Source of the DNA: Bacillota bacterium
GTDB taxonomy: Bacteria; Bacillota; SHA-98; UBA4971
Reading direction: 5' to 3'
DNA length: 64,000 nucleotides
Assembly (NCBI GenBank): GCA_024653485.1
Contig: JANLFY010000002.1
Coordinates: 221,748-285,747, forward strand
The notes under the pieces are model-generated. The model was not told the origin of the DNA. It saw only the letters and a list, made by a program, of their open reading frames with translations, and did no database searches. Positions 26,547 to 34,870 of the stretch are shown piece by piece; the stretch's first letter is position 1, and each line of letters opens with the position of its first letter. Made by a program: the position numbers and the translations under genes.

Positions 26547-26969
26547 TCAAGCCCGCGCCCGGCACCCGTAGAGGGCGCAGCCGTGGTTATCCTGCCAGCA
26601 GTCAGCATGATAGACCCGCCCGCAACCCGGGCACTCAACAACTTGCGCCGACCTGCCTAACGTGGTGGTGCAGTACGGGCAAACTTTGCCCACCTCGGAC
26701 GGCCTGGCCACTCTCGGGCGCCCGGCGCCAGGCTGGACTGGCACGTTCCTACCCCTTGAATGTGCCGGGGCGAGAAGAGGGGACCGCCAAGGTGGTTGAG
26801 GACACGAGCGTGAGGTCGGCGATGTCCCCGGGTCTGACCACGCACCAGACAGCGCCAGCCCGATGAATAGGCCGATCAATGCCCCCACAGGTCCGGCTAT
26901 CGCTCCGCCGATTACGAGCAGAATTAGCGGTAGGAAGCATCCTCCGCATCCGTTGTCAGTTTTGGCCAT
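26547..26969 (-). CDS. Membrane-anchored prokaryotic RING-finger protein (candidate E3)
   Basis: A 140-residue protein read toward the Ubl operon. The N-terminus has a Gly-rich hydrophobic hairpin (about 11-42, LPLILLVIGGAIAGPVGALIGLF). After a Pro/Arg linker, the C-terminus has CPYC (97-100), CPGC (113-116), YH (121), CW (124) and Cys131/Cys136, the C-x2-C..C-x2-C-x4-H-x2-C..C pattern of the prokaryotic RING finger family. AAGGAGG lies 10 bases before the ATG. Such domains occur next to bacterial Ubl/E1/E2 genes and are thought to act as E3-like adaptors. The membrane anchor would place any ligase activity at the inner membrane. Direct E3 activity is inference. Confidence 0.75.
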   Translation of the reverse strand: MAKTDNGCGGCFLPLILLVIGGAIAGPVGALIGLFIGLALSGAWSDPGTSPTSRSCPQPPWRSPLLAPAHSRGRNVPVQPGAGRPRVARPSEVGKVCPYCTTTLGRSAQVVECPGCGRVYHADCWQDNHGCALYGCRARA

Positions 26970-27389
26970 TCTTCTCCTGAGCCTCCTTCAGTAAGGAAAG
27001 GTAACTAGCACCAGCGCCTGCGCTCTCATTGATGTTGGCAGCGAAGGTCGACATCGATGACAGCCTAGGAGCGCGCTACTGCGCTTGACCCTGCGATGAT
27101 GCCACCCTGAAGTCGCCACGAAGGGCCTCGCGCGTTCCGGTTCTGTATAGATTGTAAACGCATGGCGCGACATTCGCCGACCGCACGCTGGCGTCCCGGT
27201 CCTGTACGCAGGTCCCCCGAACCGTTTGCATGCGGCCACATTGTCAAACCGGGTATTGGCACTCGGACCATCCGATGGTAAGATGGAGGTGTCTCCACGC
27301 AGCAGAATCGTCTTGCGCAATGGACTTGCACTTTCGCGGCAACTCCTGGACAGAACACATTTCACGCCCGCTCAGGAGGGTGACGCGGC
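26970..27389. other. Divergent intergenic region between RING and TPR/HEPN genes
   Basis: A 420-base gap. It carries the RING gene ribosome binding site next to 26969 and the candidate sigma-70 promoter at 27256-27284 for the plus-strand pair. No coding frame with a recognisable domain is present. Confidence 0.5.
27256..27284 (+). promoter_or_regulatory. Candidate sigma-70 type promoter
   Basis: TTGGCA (27256-27261), a 17-base spacer and TAAGAT (27279-27284). The start site would be near 27291, about 100 bases before the TPR/HEPN gene. The spacer is ideal; the -10 matches 4 of 6 bases. Confidence 0.45.
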
Positions 27390-29306
27390 ATGGACGATTT
27401 CCTAGCCCATCCCCGGGAGTGGCCCGGGTCGCGCTTTGAGTTCCTTCGTCCGCTGTATCCTGATAAGCGTCCACTTGCGTGCCCCATTCACTCCTCCCGC
27501 GACGTGAGGCTGGCGCTGGAAGAGCTTTTCCGTAGCTTTCGAGTGCGAGGTCCCGGGGACAACGCGGGCGAGAGGTCCAGGCAGAGTGCCATAATCGGCG
27601 CCATCATCGGGTTACTTCTTGGGCTGTCACCCATGGGGCCTCTCTTCGGCGTGATAGGGATGGCGATAGGCATTGCCTTAGGAGTAGCGTCAGGCCTTGG
27701 AGTCCAAGAGGCCGCGCAGCTGTTCGTCAACAGGCACGCGGCCGCACTCAAAGCGGTGGAGCGGGGTGACTACACCCATGCCATCGCTATCTACCGGAAA
27801 TGCTTCGAGGAGCTGTTCGAGGGAGGAAAGGACGAGCTTTTCCTTCACTACCTTCGCAAGCTCGGCGGCGAGGACGTAGACAAGGAAGGACGGATGCTCG
27901 GCGCTGCATACCTTGCAGCATGCGGCTTGCTCAACCAGGTGCAGGCTTGGAGTCCTGGTGCGCACGGCCAGCTGAGGCGGCAAGCGCTCGAAGACTACCG
28001 CAGGAGCCTCGAGTACTGCCCTTCCAACCAGGCCGTCCTCCAGACCTACATCAGCCTTCTGGACTTGCGCGACCCGGGCGACGTGTCGAACGCCATCAGA
28101 GCTCTCGAGACCTCCCTGCGCCATCTGGAGGAGACCACACCCGATGACGGCCGGGAGGCGCCATGGTGGAACGAGGAGCTAATTGGAATATTCGAGCTCT
28201 GGGCTAAGGTGCAGCCACATGACACCGAGAACCTCCGCCGCCTTGCAAACTGTTATTGCCTGTTGGATGAGGGGGACAACGCCGGCCTGGAGCGGGCGCT
28301 CGATGTGCTGCGGGCGCTCGAGAGGCTGCAGCCTGACGACGCGGAAGTGACTGTGGCGATACGCACTGTGCAGCGCAGGCTCGACATGCTTGACACGCAG
28401 AAGGCGTTTGCCGGCATCAGGGATGAGCTGCGAAACCTTGGCGCCGGGATTTCGGAGGCCGTGGAGAAGCTGCGGGCTGACTGGCACCAACACCTGGTCG
28501 TGGTCGGCCGCGATATTACTGAGGAAGACATCGAGGATCTCGCCGAGCGGACACACTCTCTGGTCCTCCAGACTGTGGACAGGGGGACGAGACAGCGGGT
28601 TCAAGTTCATGAAGTCCAAAGGCGCCTCGAGTGCGGGTATCCGCTTTTCCCGAGCCTGTGCAGCGAGGCGCAGGAGTTTCTCGCGGTCGGGGAGTTCCTG
28701 TGGGACGTGATGAGGGATCTCCCGTCGAGCCCCGACTGCTCGGCGGTAGCCGTGGAATACTCAAAGGCGCTGGAGGCAGAGATCCGGGCGCTCATAAAGG
28801 GCTTCGGCGAGTACCTGGAGCGAAGGGGCGTGCTCGAGACCTTCCTGCGGCCTTACATCGAGCGTGCCGGGCGCAGGACGGCTCTGGTGGATGAGCCTGC
28901 ACGCGAGAAACACGCGTGCAACGACTACTTCCTGATTGCCGAAGCCCTCTATGCGCTGATGCCTGTGGTGCATCCGGGTCCACCGTGCAAGAGCCGATAT
29001 CGCCTCACTGTGGTGCAGGTGGCGAACATCCTGAAGTTCCCGGAGGCCAGACTCACGCCGGGCGCCCTCATGGCGCGGTTCAGAGAGTATCTGGAACAGC
29101 TCCCCGGGGCGAAACTCTTCCGAGATGCCGACTTCTACAAGGCATTCCTCAAGGACGGCGTGGGCCACAGATACCGCAATGGTGCGGCGCACACCGAGCG
29201 TCTCACAAGAGACCTTGTGATGGAGTTTAGGACTGCATTGCTCGAGAAGCCGGGTTACCTCTGGGAGGTCACCAGGGGACGAGCCATGGAAGGGTGCGGA
29301 GCATGA
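27390..29306 (+). CDS. Large membrane-associated protein with TPR-like helices and HEPN-like C-terminus
   Basis: A 638-residue protein without a name I can give. Residues about 66-105 are a hydrophobic Gly-rich hairpin (IIGAIIGLLLGLSPMGPLFGVIG). Residues about 115-350 are repeated helices of TPR type (AVERGDYTHAIAIYRKCFEEL; NLRRLANCYCLLDEGD; ALDVLRALERLQPDDAEV). The C-terminus has YRNGAAHTERL; R596-N-x3-H601 fits the HEPN RNase/nucleotidyltransferase-partner motif. The next gene, a DUF697 protein, overlaps its stop by 4 bases. The pair is divergent from the RING gene and next to the dynamin genes. It may be a membrane scaffold or toxin-like effector; no evidence ties it directly to Ubl transfer. 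Confidence 0.6.
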   Translation: MDDFLAHPREWPGSRFEFLRPLYPDKRPLACPIHSSRDVRLALEELFRSFRVRGPGDNAGERSRQSAIIGAIIGLLLGLSPMGPLFGVIGMAIGIALGVASGLGVQEAAQLFVNRHAAALKAVERGDYTHAIAIYRKCFEELFEGGKDELFLHYLRKLGGEDVDKEGRMLGAAYLAACGLLNQVQAWSPGAHGQLRRQALEDYRRSLEYCPSNQAVLQTYISLLDLRDPGDVSNAIRALETSLRHLEETTPDDGREAPWWNEELIGIFELWAKVQPHDTENLRRLANCYCLLDEGDNAGLERALDVLRALERLQPDDAEVTVAIRTVQRRLDMLDTQKAFAGIRDELRNLGAGISEAVEKLRADWHQHLVVVGRDITEEDIEDLAERTHSLVLQTVDRGTRQRVQVHEVQRRLECGYPLFPSLCSEAQEFLAVGEFLWDVMRDLPSSPDCSAVAVEYSKALEAEIRALIKGFGEYLERRGVLETFLRPYIERAGRRTALVDEPAREKHACNDYFLIAEALYALMPVVHPGPPCKSRYRLTVVQVANILKFPEARLTPGALMARFREYLEQLPGAKLFRDADFYKAFLKDGVGHRYRNGAAHTERLTRDLVMEFRTALLEKPGYLWEVTRGRAMEGCGA

Positions 29307-29887
29307 GCACCAATGACATCCAGGTGTCGCTGGCAATGAGCCCCGCAGAGCTGGAAAGGGCGCGGGCTGACGCGAAGAGGTATGCCCTTCGCGCCGCTGC
29401 AGCCGGAGCTGCGACGGCAGTGGTGCCCATACCAGTAGCGGACTTCTTCATCATCACCCCGATACAGGCCGGGATGGTCCTGTGGATAGGGCGCAGATAT
29501 GGGTACCAGATCACACCGGCCCGCGCCAAGGAGATCTTCGCCGAGCTTGCCGGCGTGGTCGGTCTCGGGTACCTCGCACAACAAGGACTTCTTACCGTCT
29601 ACAAGTTCATTCCGGTGCTCGGCGGGATGCTGGGAGCGCCGTGGGTGTTCGGGGTGACCGTGGGACTCGGCGTTGTGGCGATCCGCTACTTCGAGAGCGG
29701 CATGAAAGCCGACAGGAAGGCCTTGAAAGAAGCCTTCAGACAAGGCAGGCAATGGGCCACTGAAGTATACAAGACCAAGCCCTCCTGCTACAAGAAGCCG
29801 CAGGTGGTGCCCCTCGCGCGGTGCAACTCGTGCGATTGGCGTGACACGTGCACCGGCTCCTTCAGGCCCGAGCGCGTGGAGGGCTGA
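29303..29887 (+). CDS. DUF697-family membrane protein
   Basis: A 194-residue protein. The conserved DUF697 segment VVPIPVADFFIITPIQAGMVLWIGRRYGYQIT is followed by AKEIFAELAGVVGLGYLAQQ and two more hydrophobic stretches. The C-terminal CNSC-x4-TC cysteines may bind metal. DUF697 domains usually sit at the C-terminus of, or beside, small GTPases of the Era/dynamin type. Here the domain is free-standing, 52 bases from the convergent end of a dynamin-like gene. ATG 29303 overlaps the previous stop (ATGA), showing coupling with the TPR/HEPN protein. Confidence 0.8.
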   Translation: MSTNDIQVSLAMSPAELERARADAKRYALRAAAAGAATAVVPIPVADFFIITPIQAGMVLWIGRRYGYQITPARAKEIFAELAGVVGLGYLAQQGLLTVYKFIPVLGGMLGAPWVFGVTVGLGVVAIRYFESGMKADRKALKEAFRQGRQWATEVYKTKPSCYKKPQVVPLARCNSCDWRDTCTGSFRPERVEG

Positions 29888-29938
29888 CGACTGACGCACG
29901 CGACCGCGCGACTCCCTGAAACGGAAACGGCCTGCCCG

Positions 29939-31783
29939 TCAGCCTCCGGAAGCGGGCGCAGGTGAAGGCGCGGGCGCGCTGGAGACGAGCACACTTGTGG
30001 TGTCGAGATAGCTGCGCACTGCCTGTTCGAGGGAGTCCACGTCTTCTTCCGTCCAGCCGCCAAGGCACTCCCGGGCGAAACGGTCGTCGAGGCGGCCCGC
30101 GATGGTCCGGCTGTGCTCCTGCAGCCTGGGCAAGACCTCAACCTCTAAGTGGTGCTTGAGAGCATCCCGGAGCCTGGCTACGTTGTCTCGCACCGTTGCC
30201 CTGAGTTCGTCCTTCTTTCGCAGTTGGGCCGTAAGACCCACCAGGGCCCCACCGACCACCCCAGCCAAGGCCAGTGGAGGCACGACGGAGACAAGCGCGG
30301 AACCAAGCGAGATGTACGCCGCTGCCGGGCCCAGAACCGCGGAGTACGCTGCGAGGCCCACCCCCGCTCCACCCGCAACAGCCGCCCCTTCTAAAGCGGC
30401 TCTGAACACATCAGTGGACGGGTCAGGGAGGATGGCTGCCATGGATGAGTGGACCGTCTGCGACTCCCTGGTTAGGAAAGCCTTCATCTCTTGAGCAAAG
30501 GTCGAGTCAAGCTCCGTAAGCGATGTCTCCCAAGCCGCCTCAAGATCCCTCTGCGTCTCGTCAATCAACTGCTGCAGGAACTCATTGGTGGCATCCGCGG
30601 AGAACATATTCGTTATGGCCTGCCGCACGGAGCTGTCGATGTGTGGGAGCCATCCCTGGCTTAGCTGCGCGTCGACCTGCTCGAGTTCTCGACTGAGAAA
30701 GTCCCTGTATATCCTTGATTCCAGGCGGGCGCTCATTCTGTCGTCAATAACGATCCGCTTGCGGTCCAGTTCATTCCTGTACTTCGTTACCTGCTCCTTG
30801 CTGAATGCCAGCAGGCGAAGGAACGACTCATGGTAAACCCGGTCCTGTCCGAGAAGAGCGACGATTGACGATTTCGCACTATCGAACTTTACCCGGTCCC
30901 GTTCTTCCCTGATCTCCTCCTTAAGGAAGTGCATTATGTCAGCGAAGCCGCTCTCCCGCATGCCAACCTCGTCGCTGCGGACCACCGCGTCGTAGGCTCT
31001 CCGTGCGGACAACGGGAACACGGCCCTTACGTAAGCTGCGAATTCCTGTTCCACATGTCGCACGAGACGGTCAGGCGACGAATCGACCTCGTCAATGCGG
31101 TTTACCATCGCTACCAGAGGTTTTCCCATTCTCGCAACCCGCGCCATCTCTTCTCTCACGTCGGCCTGGCCGAGATGGTTGGCGTTGAGCACCCAGAGCA
31201 CTACGTCCGACTCACGCGCGAAGTCCCGTGAAAGCTTCTGGTTTGCCTCTGTGAGCGTCGAGAGCCCGGGAGTATCGACGATCCTGATGGACGCAAGGCC
31301 AGGCAGGGGTGATTGTATCTGCACGAGGTTGCACCTTGAAAAGAATTCCGAATCGCCCCTATGCGACTTAAGGATCTCGTAGATGACGCCAGGCGCGTCC
31401 TCTGTGACGGTGCCGTCGGCGTACTTGACGGTTGCCCGGGGACTCGCCCCATGCAATACCTCGATGATGGCGGCAGTCGCCTCGAGCACGTCGGTGGGAG
31501 AGATCTCGCCACCGGCGATGGCGTTCACCAGCGTGGATTTGCCCGCCTTGACCTCGCCCATGAGCACGACGCAGAGAGGCTTCCGCAGGTTTCTGATTTG
31601 CACACGGAGGTTCTCAAGCAACTCACTGAAAACTTCTTGCGGGACGCGAACAGGCGGGTTACCTCCTGCCTCGAAGATGCGGCGAACCGATGACGCCGCC
31701 ATGTGGGCTTCCGAACTGAGCGCCCATTCGCTGAGTGCGGTTGCTACTCCGGGTCGGTTACCTTCCACCTCTTGTTTCGGCAT
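29939..31783 (-). CDS. Dynamin-like GTPase A
   Basis: A 614-residue bacterial dynamin-like protein. G1 is GEVKAGKSTLVNAIAGGE, G2 lies in SPTDVLEATA, G3 is VDTPGL and G4 is NRID. Long helices follow, then a paired hydrophobic segment (AAVAGGAGVGLAAYSAVLGPAAAYI and VVPPLALAGVVGGALVGL) like a membrane paddle, and a final helical part. Such proteins bind and remodel membranes in a GTP-dependent way; some act in pairs and some take part in phage defence. The start overlaps the end of GTPase B by 26 bases, so the two are coupled. Both follow the cmr genes on the same strand. A strong GGGGAGGACGAAAG site precedes the ATG. Confidence 0.9.
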   Translation of the reverse strand: MPKQEVEGNRPGVATALSEWALSSEAHMAASSVRRIFEAGGNPPVRVPQEVFSELLENLRVQIRNLRKPLCVVLMGEVKAGKSTLVNAIAGGEISPTDVLEATAAIIEVLHGASPRATVKYADGTVTEDAPGVIYEILKSHRGDSEFFSRCNLVQIQSPLPGLASIRIVDTPGLSTLTEANQKLSRDFARESDVVLWVLNANHLGQADVREEMARVARMGKPLVAMVNRIDEVDSSPDRLVRHVEQEFAAYVRAVFPLSARRAYDAVVRSDEVGMRESGFADIMHFLKEEIREERDRVKFDSAKSSIVALLGQDRVYHESFLRLLAFSKEQVTKYRNELDRKRIVIDDRMSARLESRIYRDFLSRELEQVDAQLSQGWLPHIDSSVRQAITNMFSADATNEFLQQLIDETQRDLEAAWETSLTELDSTFAQEMKAFLTRESQTVHSSMAAILPDPSTDVFRAALEGAAVAGGAGVGLAAYSAVLGPAAAYISLGSALVSVVPPLALAGVVGGALVGLTAQLRKKDELRATVRDNVARLRDALKHHLEVEVLPRLQEHSRTIAGRLDDRFARECLGGWTEEDVDSLEQAVRSYLDTTSVLVSSAPAPSPAPASGG

Positions 31784-33803
31784 CTTTCGTCCTCCCCTCG
31801 AGAATTAGCCTGCGCATGGTAGTGGCGACGGGCTCAAGTGATGGCGGTTGTTGGGATTCGATATTCATTAGACACTGCCTGAGCGTGGCCACCTTGTCGG
31901 GCGGGCCATGAAGGGCAACATACGATGTCTCTCTGATGTGAGACACGTAATCCCTGACTTCGCCTGTGTGCTTGTTCAGGACTGCGACCAAAGCTGCTCG
32001 AGCGTCAGCGGTTGCGGCGCCGAACTTGGAAGTCAGCTCCTTCTTGATTCGTGGAAGGTGCCAAGCCTTAGCGATGGACCCGGTTACCCCTAAGAGCGAC
32101 AGAACCGGTCCTGCAAACAACCCGACTGGCCCGAGCACGCCAAGTCCAAGCAGCGACATGAGGGCCCCTATATTGAATTTGCTGTCCGATATGTCAAACG
32201 ACGATGGTTTGATATCCGGGTCTGCGATTGAAAAGATCGGCAAGGGGCTAGCCGTGTATGTTACCGGTAGGTGTTGGAATTCACTGATGAACGATCGTTC
32301 TGCCCAGAGGGCTGCAAACTGCGTCATGGTATGTGCAATCCGAGTAGCGCAGTCCTTGACGGCAATCACCAACTCGTCCTTCCCAGCAATCGCTTGCAGA
32401 ATGGCCGCCCGGCGGTCGGCGCTTTCAGCGTCGAGGAGTTTCTCGGACATCGATTCGATCCGGCTGCGCACTCCGACACAGTATCTTGCCAGGGCAGCCT
32501 CGATCATGTCCGCCATGCCTTGCCGGGTGGTCGCGAGATCAGCCTCGAATTGCGCCTGGAGCTGACGACGACGAGCGTCGTCGGCCTCCAGTTTGTGCCT
32601 GTAGGAGGACGCAACGTTCTTGACGTCTCTCAGGATCAGGCCAGCTCCGGCTATCTTGCTTTCTTGCTGAATCCTGACGGCGTTTCTCCTGAACCGCCTG
32701 TCTATTACGACAAGGAGGTCCGCAAGGCCGCTCCGGTTGAGTAGGTCCCGGTCTCCCGACTCGACTGCCTTCAGGGCATGGAGGGCCGAGATGGGTACGA
32801 TCTCCGAGAAAACGTCCCCAAAAAGCCGGTAGGCCTCGTCTACTACCCTCCTTGCAGCATCGGGGTCGGACGATATCACGGTGTCTATACGGTTCAGCAC
32901 AGCCACTATGTTGCCGGTGCGCCGGCCGATTCGCTCGAGAGCCCTCTGTAGGTCATCCACGAGCTCGCGGGGCTTCCGTGCAGAGACCTTCTGAGCGTCG
33001 AGGACCCAGATGACTCCATCGGCCTTGTGATAGTAGTCGGACAGGCTCGACCTCATGTCGTCCGGAAGGTAGTCCTGCCACAGCCCCGGTGTGTCTACCA
33101 ATTTGAAGTTGGCCAGGAGGCCCCTCCTGGGGCACTGCCAATGGACCTCACATAGAGGGGAGATGTACAGGTACTTGCTCTTGAGATGAAGAAGGAGTTC
33201 TTCCCTGGCCTCGGTGCTTGAGACCCTAGGCGAGCCTTCACGGAACTCTTTGTAGATGAGGGCCTCGCTCTCCTCTCGCTTTCTTTCCTCTTCTGCGATG
33301 AAAGCGCAGGCTTCCTTGAAGGACCATTGCCTTGAAACCCCATCCCGGAATTTGAGGGTAACAGGTGCGTCAGGCCGGGTCGCTTCGTATACGTCTATCT
33401 TCCACGTCTTCGGCAGGACGTCCATAGCCGCAAGACGAGAACCTGCGAGAGCGTTCAGAAGGGTTGACTTGCCGAACTTGCCCATGCCGACGATAAAAAG
33501 AGAAAACGGTGAACCCAGGTCGTCACCAAGGAGCGCGAGCTGCTGAAGCTTTTCCTTGCTGACCGACACTACTGGTAAGGCCAGCCGCGCCCCTTGGACC
33601 TTGCCATCGGGGCTGACGACCGCGTTCTGAAGGTCTACGGTGTGATGGAGGAGATCCCTGCCTGTGCCCTTCAGTGCCTCCCGGAGGAGATGGGACCTGC
33701 GGCGCTCGGCGCAGCGAGTGAGTTGCATATAGAATTGTACGGCCAGGGAGGACGCGGTCCTACCCTTGCGACTCCTCCGCATATGGTCAACGTTGGGCGA
33801 CAT
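31758..33803 (-). CDS. Dynamin-like GTPase B
   Basis: A 681-residue dynamin-like GTPase. G1 is GMGKFGKSTLLNALAG, G3 is VDTPGLWQDYL and G4 is LNRIDTV; the hydrophobic part is about IGALMSLLGLGVLGPVGLFAGPVLSLLG near the C-terminus. It differs from GTPase A in length and sequence, so the two are likely a heteromeric pair like other tandem bacterial dynamins. ATG 33803 has ACGGAGA next to it and lies 64 bases after the tail-anchored gene; the open frame extends to 33917 but would overlap that gene. The pair with the coiled-coil protein and a CARF protein suggests a membrane-acting arm of the CRISPR response. That link is inferred from position. Confidence 0.88.
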   Translation of the reverse strand: MSPNVDHMRRSRKGRTASSLAVQFYMQLTRCAERRRSHLLREALKGTGRDLLHHTVDLQNAVVSPDGKVQGARLALPVVSVSKEKLQQLALLGDDLGSPFSLFIVGMGKFGKSTLLNALAGSRLAAMDVLPKTWKIDVYEATRPDAPVTLKFRDGVSRQWSFKEACAFIAEEERKREESEALIYKEFREGSPRVSSTEAREELLLHLKSKYLYISPLCEVHWQCPRRGLLANFKLVDTPGLWQDYLPDDMRSSLSDYYHKADGVIWVLDAQKVSARKPRELVDDLQRALERIGRRTGNIVAVLNRIDTVISSDPDAARRVVDEAYRLFGDVFSEIVPISALHALKAVESGDRDLLNRSGLADLLVVIDRRFRRNAVRIQQESKIAGAGLILRDVKNVASSYRHKLEADDARRRQLQAQFEADLATTRQGMADMIEAALARYCVGVRSRIESMSEKLLDAESADRRAAILQAIAGKDELVIAVKDCATRIAHTMTQFAALWAERSFISEFQHLPVTYTASPLPIFSIADPDIKPSSFDISDSKFNIGALMSLLGLGVLGPVGLFAGPVLSLLGVTGSIAKAWHLPRIKKELTSKFGAATADARAALVAVLNKHTGEVRDYVSHIRETSYVALHGPPDKVATLRQCLMNIESQQPPSLEPVATTMRRLILEGRTKDAETRGGR

Positions 33804-33867
33804 TCTCCGTTTGCGAGCCCTCCCGTCTACTCTCGGATTGATTCTCTTGCACGGTGCAAGGGCTTGT

Positions 33868-34869
33868 CTACCTGAGGAAATACCAGTAAGCCAGCCCGGC
33901 GGCGCTGAGAAGCACACCGATCATTATCGTGAGCGTCCAGCTCAGCTTCCTGGACATGCGCTGTCCAAGCGCCAACGTTTCCACAATGAGGGTGTGGTCT
34001 GAGCTGAGATCACTCCTCATATCCCGAACAAGTCTGAGTAAAAGGGAGTGATCGTCCGTCTCCTGTTGCGTCGAGCGTTGAAGCTGGCCTGAAAGGTCCA
34101 CGAAGGCTTTCGACAAAGCAGCAGTCAGAGCCTCGAGTGTTGTCATCCTGCCCACAAGTGGCTGGATGTTCGTGGCGATGAGACCAGTTACTGACTCCTC
34201 GACTGCATTAGCTGTACCTGTAATTGTGTCACGGAGAGCGTTCAAGGAGCTCACCGCTGTTTGCAGGCACTTGCCTTGCTCGTCGATGTGCTTCGCCATC
34301 TCATCAAGCCTCGTGCGAACGGTCTCAGACGCGCCGACCGATGCTTCCACGCCCGTGCTGATCATTTCATAAAGACTACTCATACGCGCCTCAAGTCGGG
34401 CAACGAGATCCGTCAAGCTCGTGAGATGGTGCGCTACGTCAGGAACCCGGCTGGAGATCTCAGCGACAGTCCTTGTGCTTTCTGTCTGTATCTTCCGGAA
34501 AGTCTCTGTCAGCAACTGGTGTTCGCTTGCAACCTCCGCGCTTGCCTCCTTCAGAGCCTCTGCGCATTCTGCCATCTGCCGGAGGGAGGCCGCCACGTCT
34601 GTATCGGCCATCAGGGCTTCTATGTTCTTCGAGCCTGTCTCGACCGCCCCGGACACACGTGTCAACGCTGCGTCCAATCTCTGGACAATTCCGAGCAGGA
34701 CGGGCTTAATGGATGTATCGACGACCGATGCTCCGATTTCCCTTACGAGCCTGTCGAACTCCTCCATGAGTACCTGTTCTTCACTCAAGACGCTGTCAGG
34801 ACGTGCCAAGTAGACCACCTCTCCCATGCCTAGCAACGTATCGTGTCGGTCAAGCCTAGATTGTAGCAT
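33868..34869 (-). CDS. Tail-anchored coiled-coil protein (MCP-signalling-like)
   Basis: A 333-residue protein, mostly heptad-patterned helix (EEFDRLVREIGASVV; SLTDLVARLEARMSSLYEMI; LVARLEAR; ETVRTRLDEMAKHI), with one C-terminal membrane helix LSWTLTIMIGVLLSAAGLAYWYFL. The pattern recalls methyl-accepting chemotaxis signalling rods but has no sensor domain and no clear hairpin tip. The ATG lies one base after the stop of the CARF protein gene, so translation should be coupled. The topology would hold a long rod on the cytoplasmic face of the membrane. It could be a scaffold joining the CARF protein and the dynamins. No family name is certain. Confidence 0.7.
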   Translation of the reverse strand: MLQSRLDRHDTLLGMGEVVYLARPDSVLSEEQVLMEEFDRLVREIGASVVDTSIKPVLLGIVQRLDAALTRVSGAVETGSKNIEALMADTDVAASLRQMAECAEALKEASAEVASEHQLLTETFRKIQTESTRTVAEISSRVPDVAHHLTSLTDLVARLEARMSSLYEMISTGVEASVGASETVRTRLDEMAKHIDEQGKCLQTAVSSLNALRDTITGTANAVEESVTGLIATNIQPLVGRMTTLEALTAALSKAFVDLSGQLQRSTQQETDDHSLLLRLVRDMRSDLSSDHTLIVETLALGQRMSRKLSWTLTIMIGVLLSAAGLAYWYFLR

Positions 34870-34870
34870 C

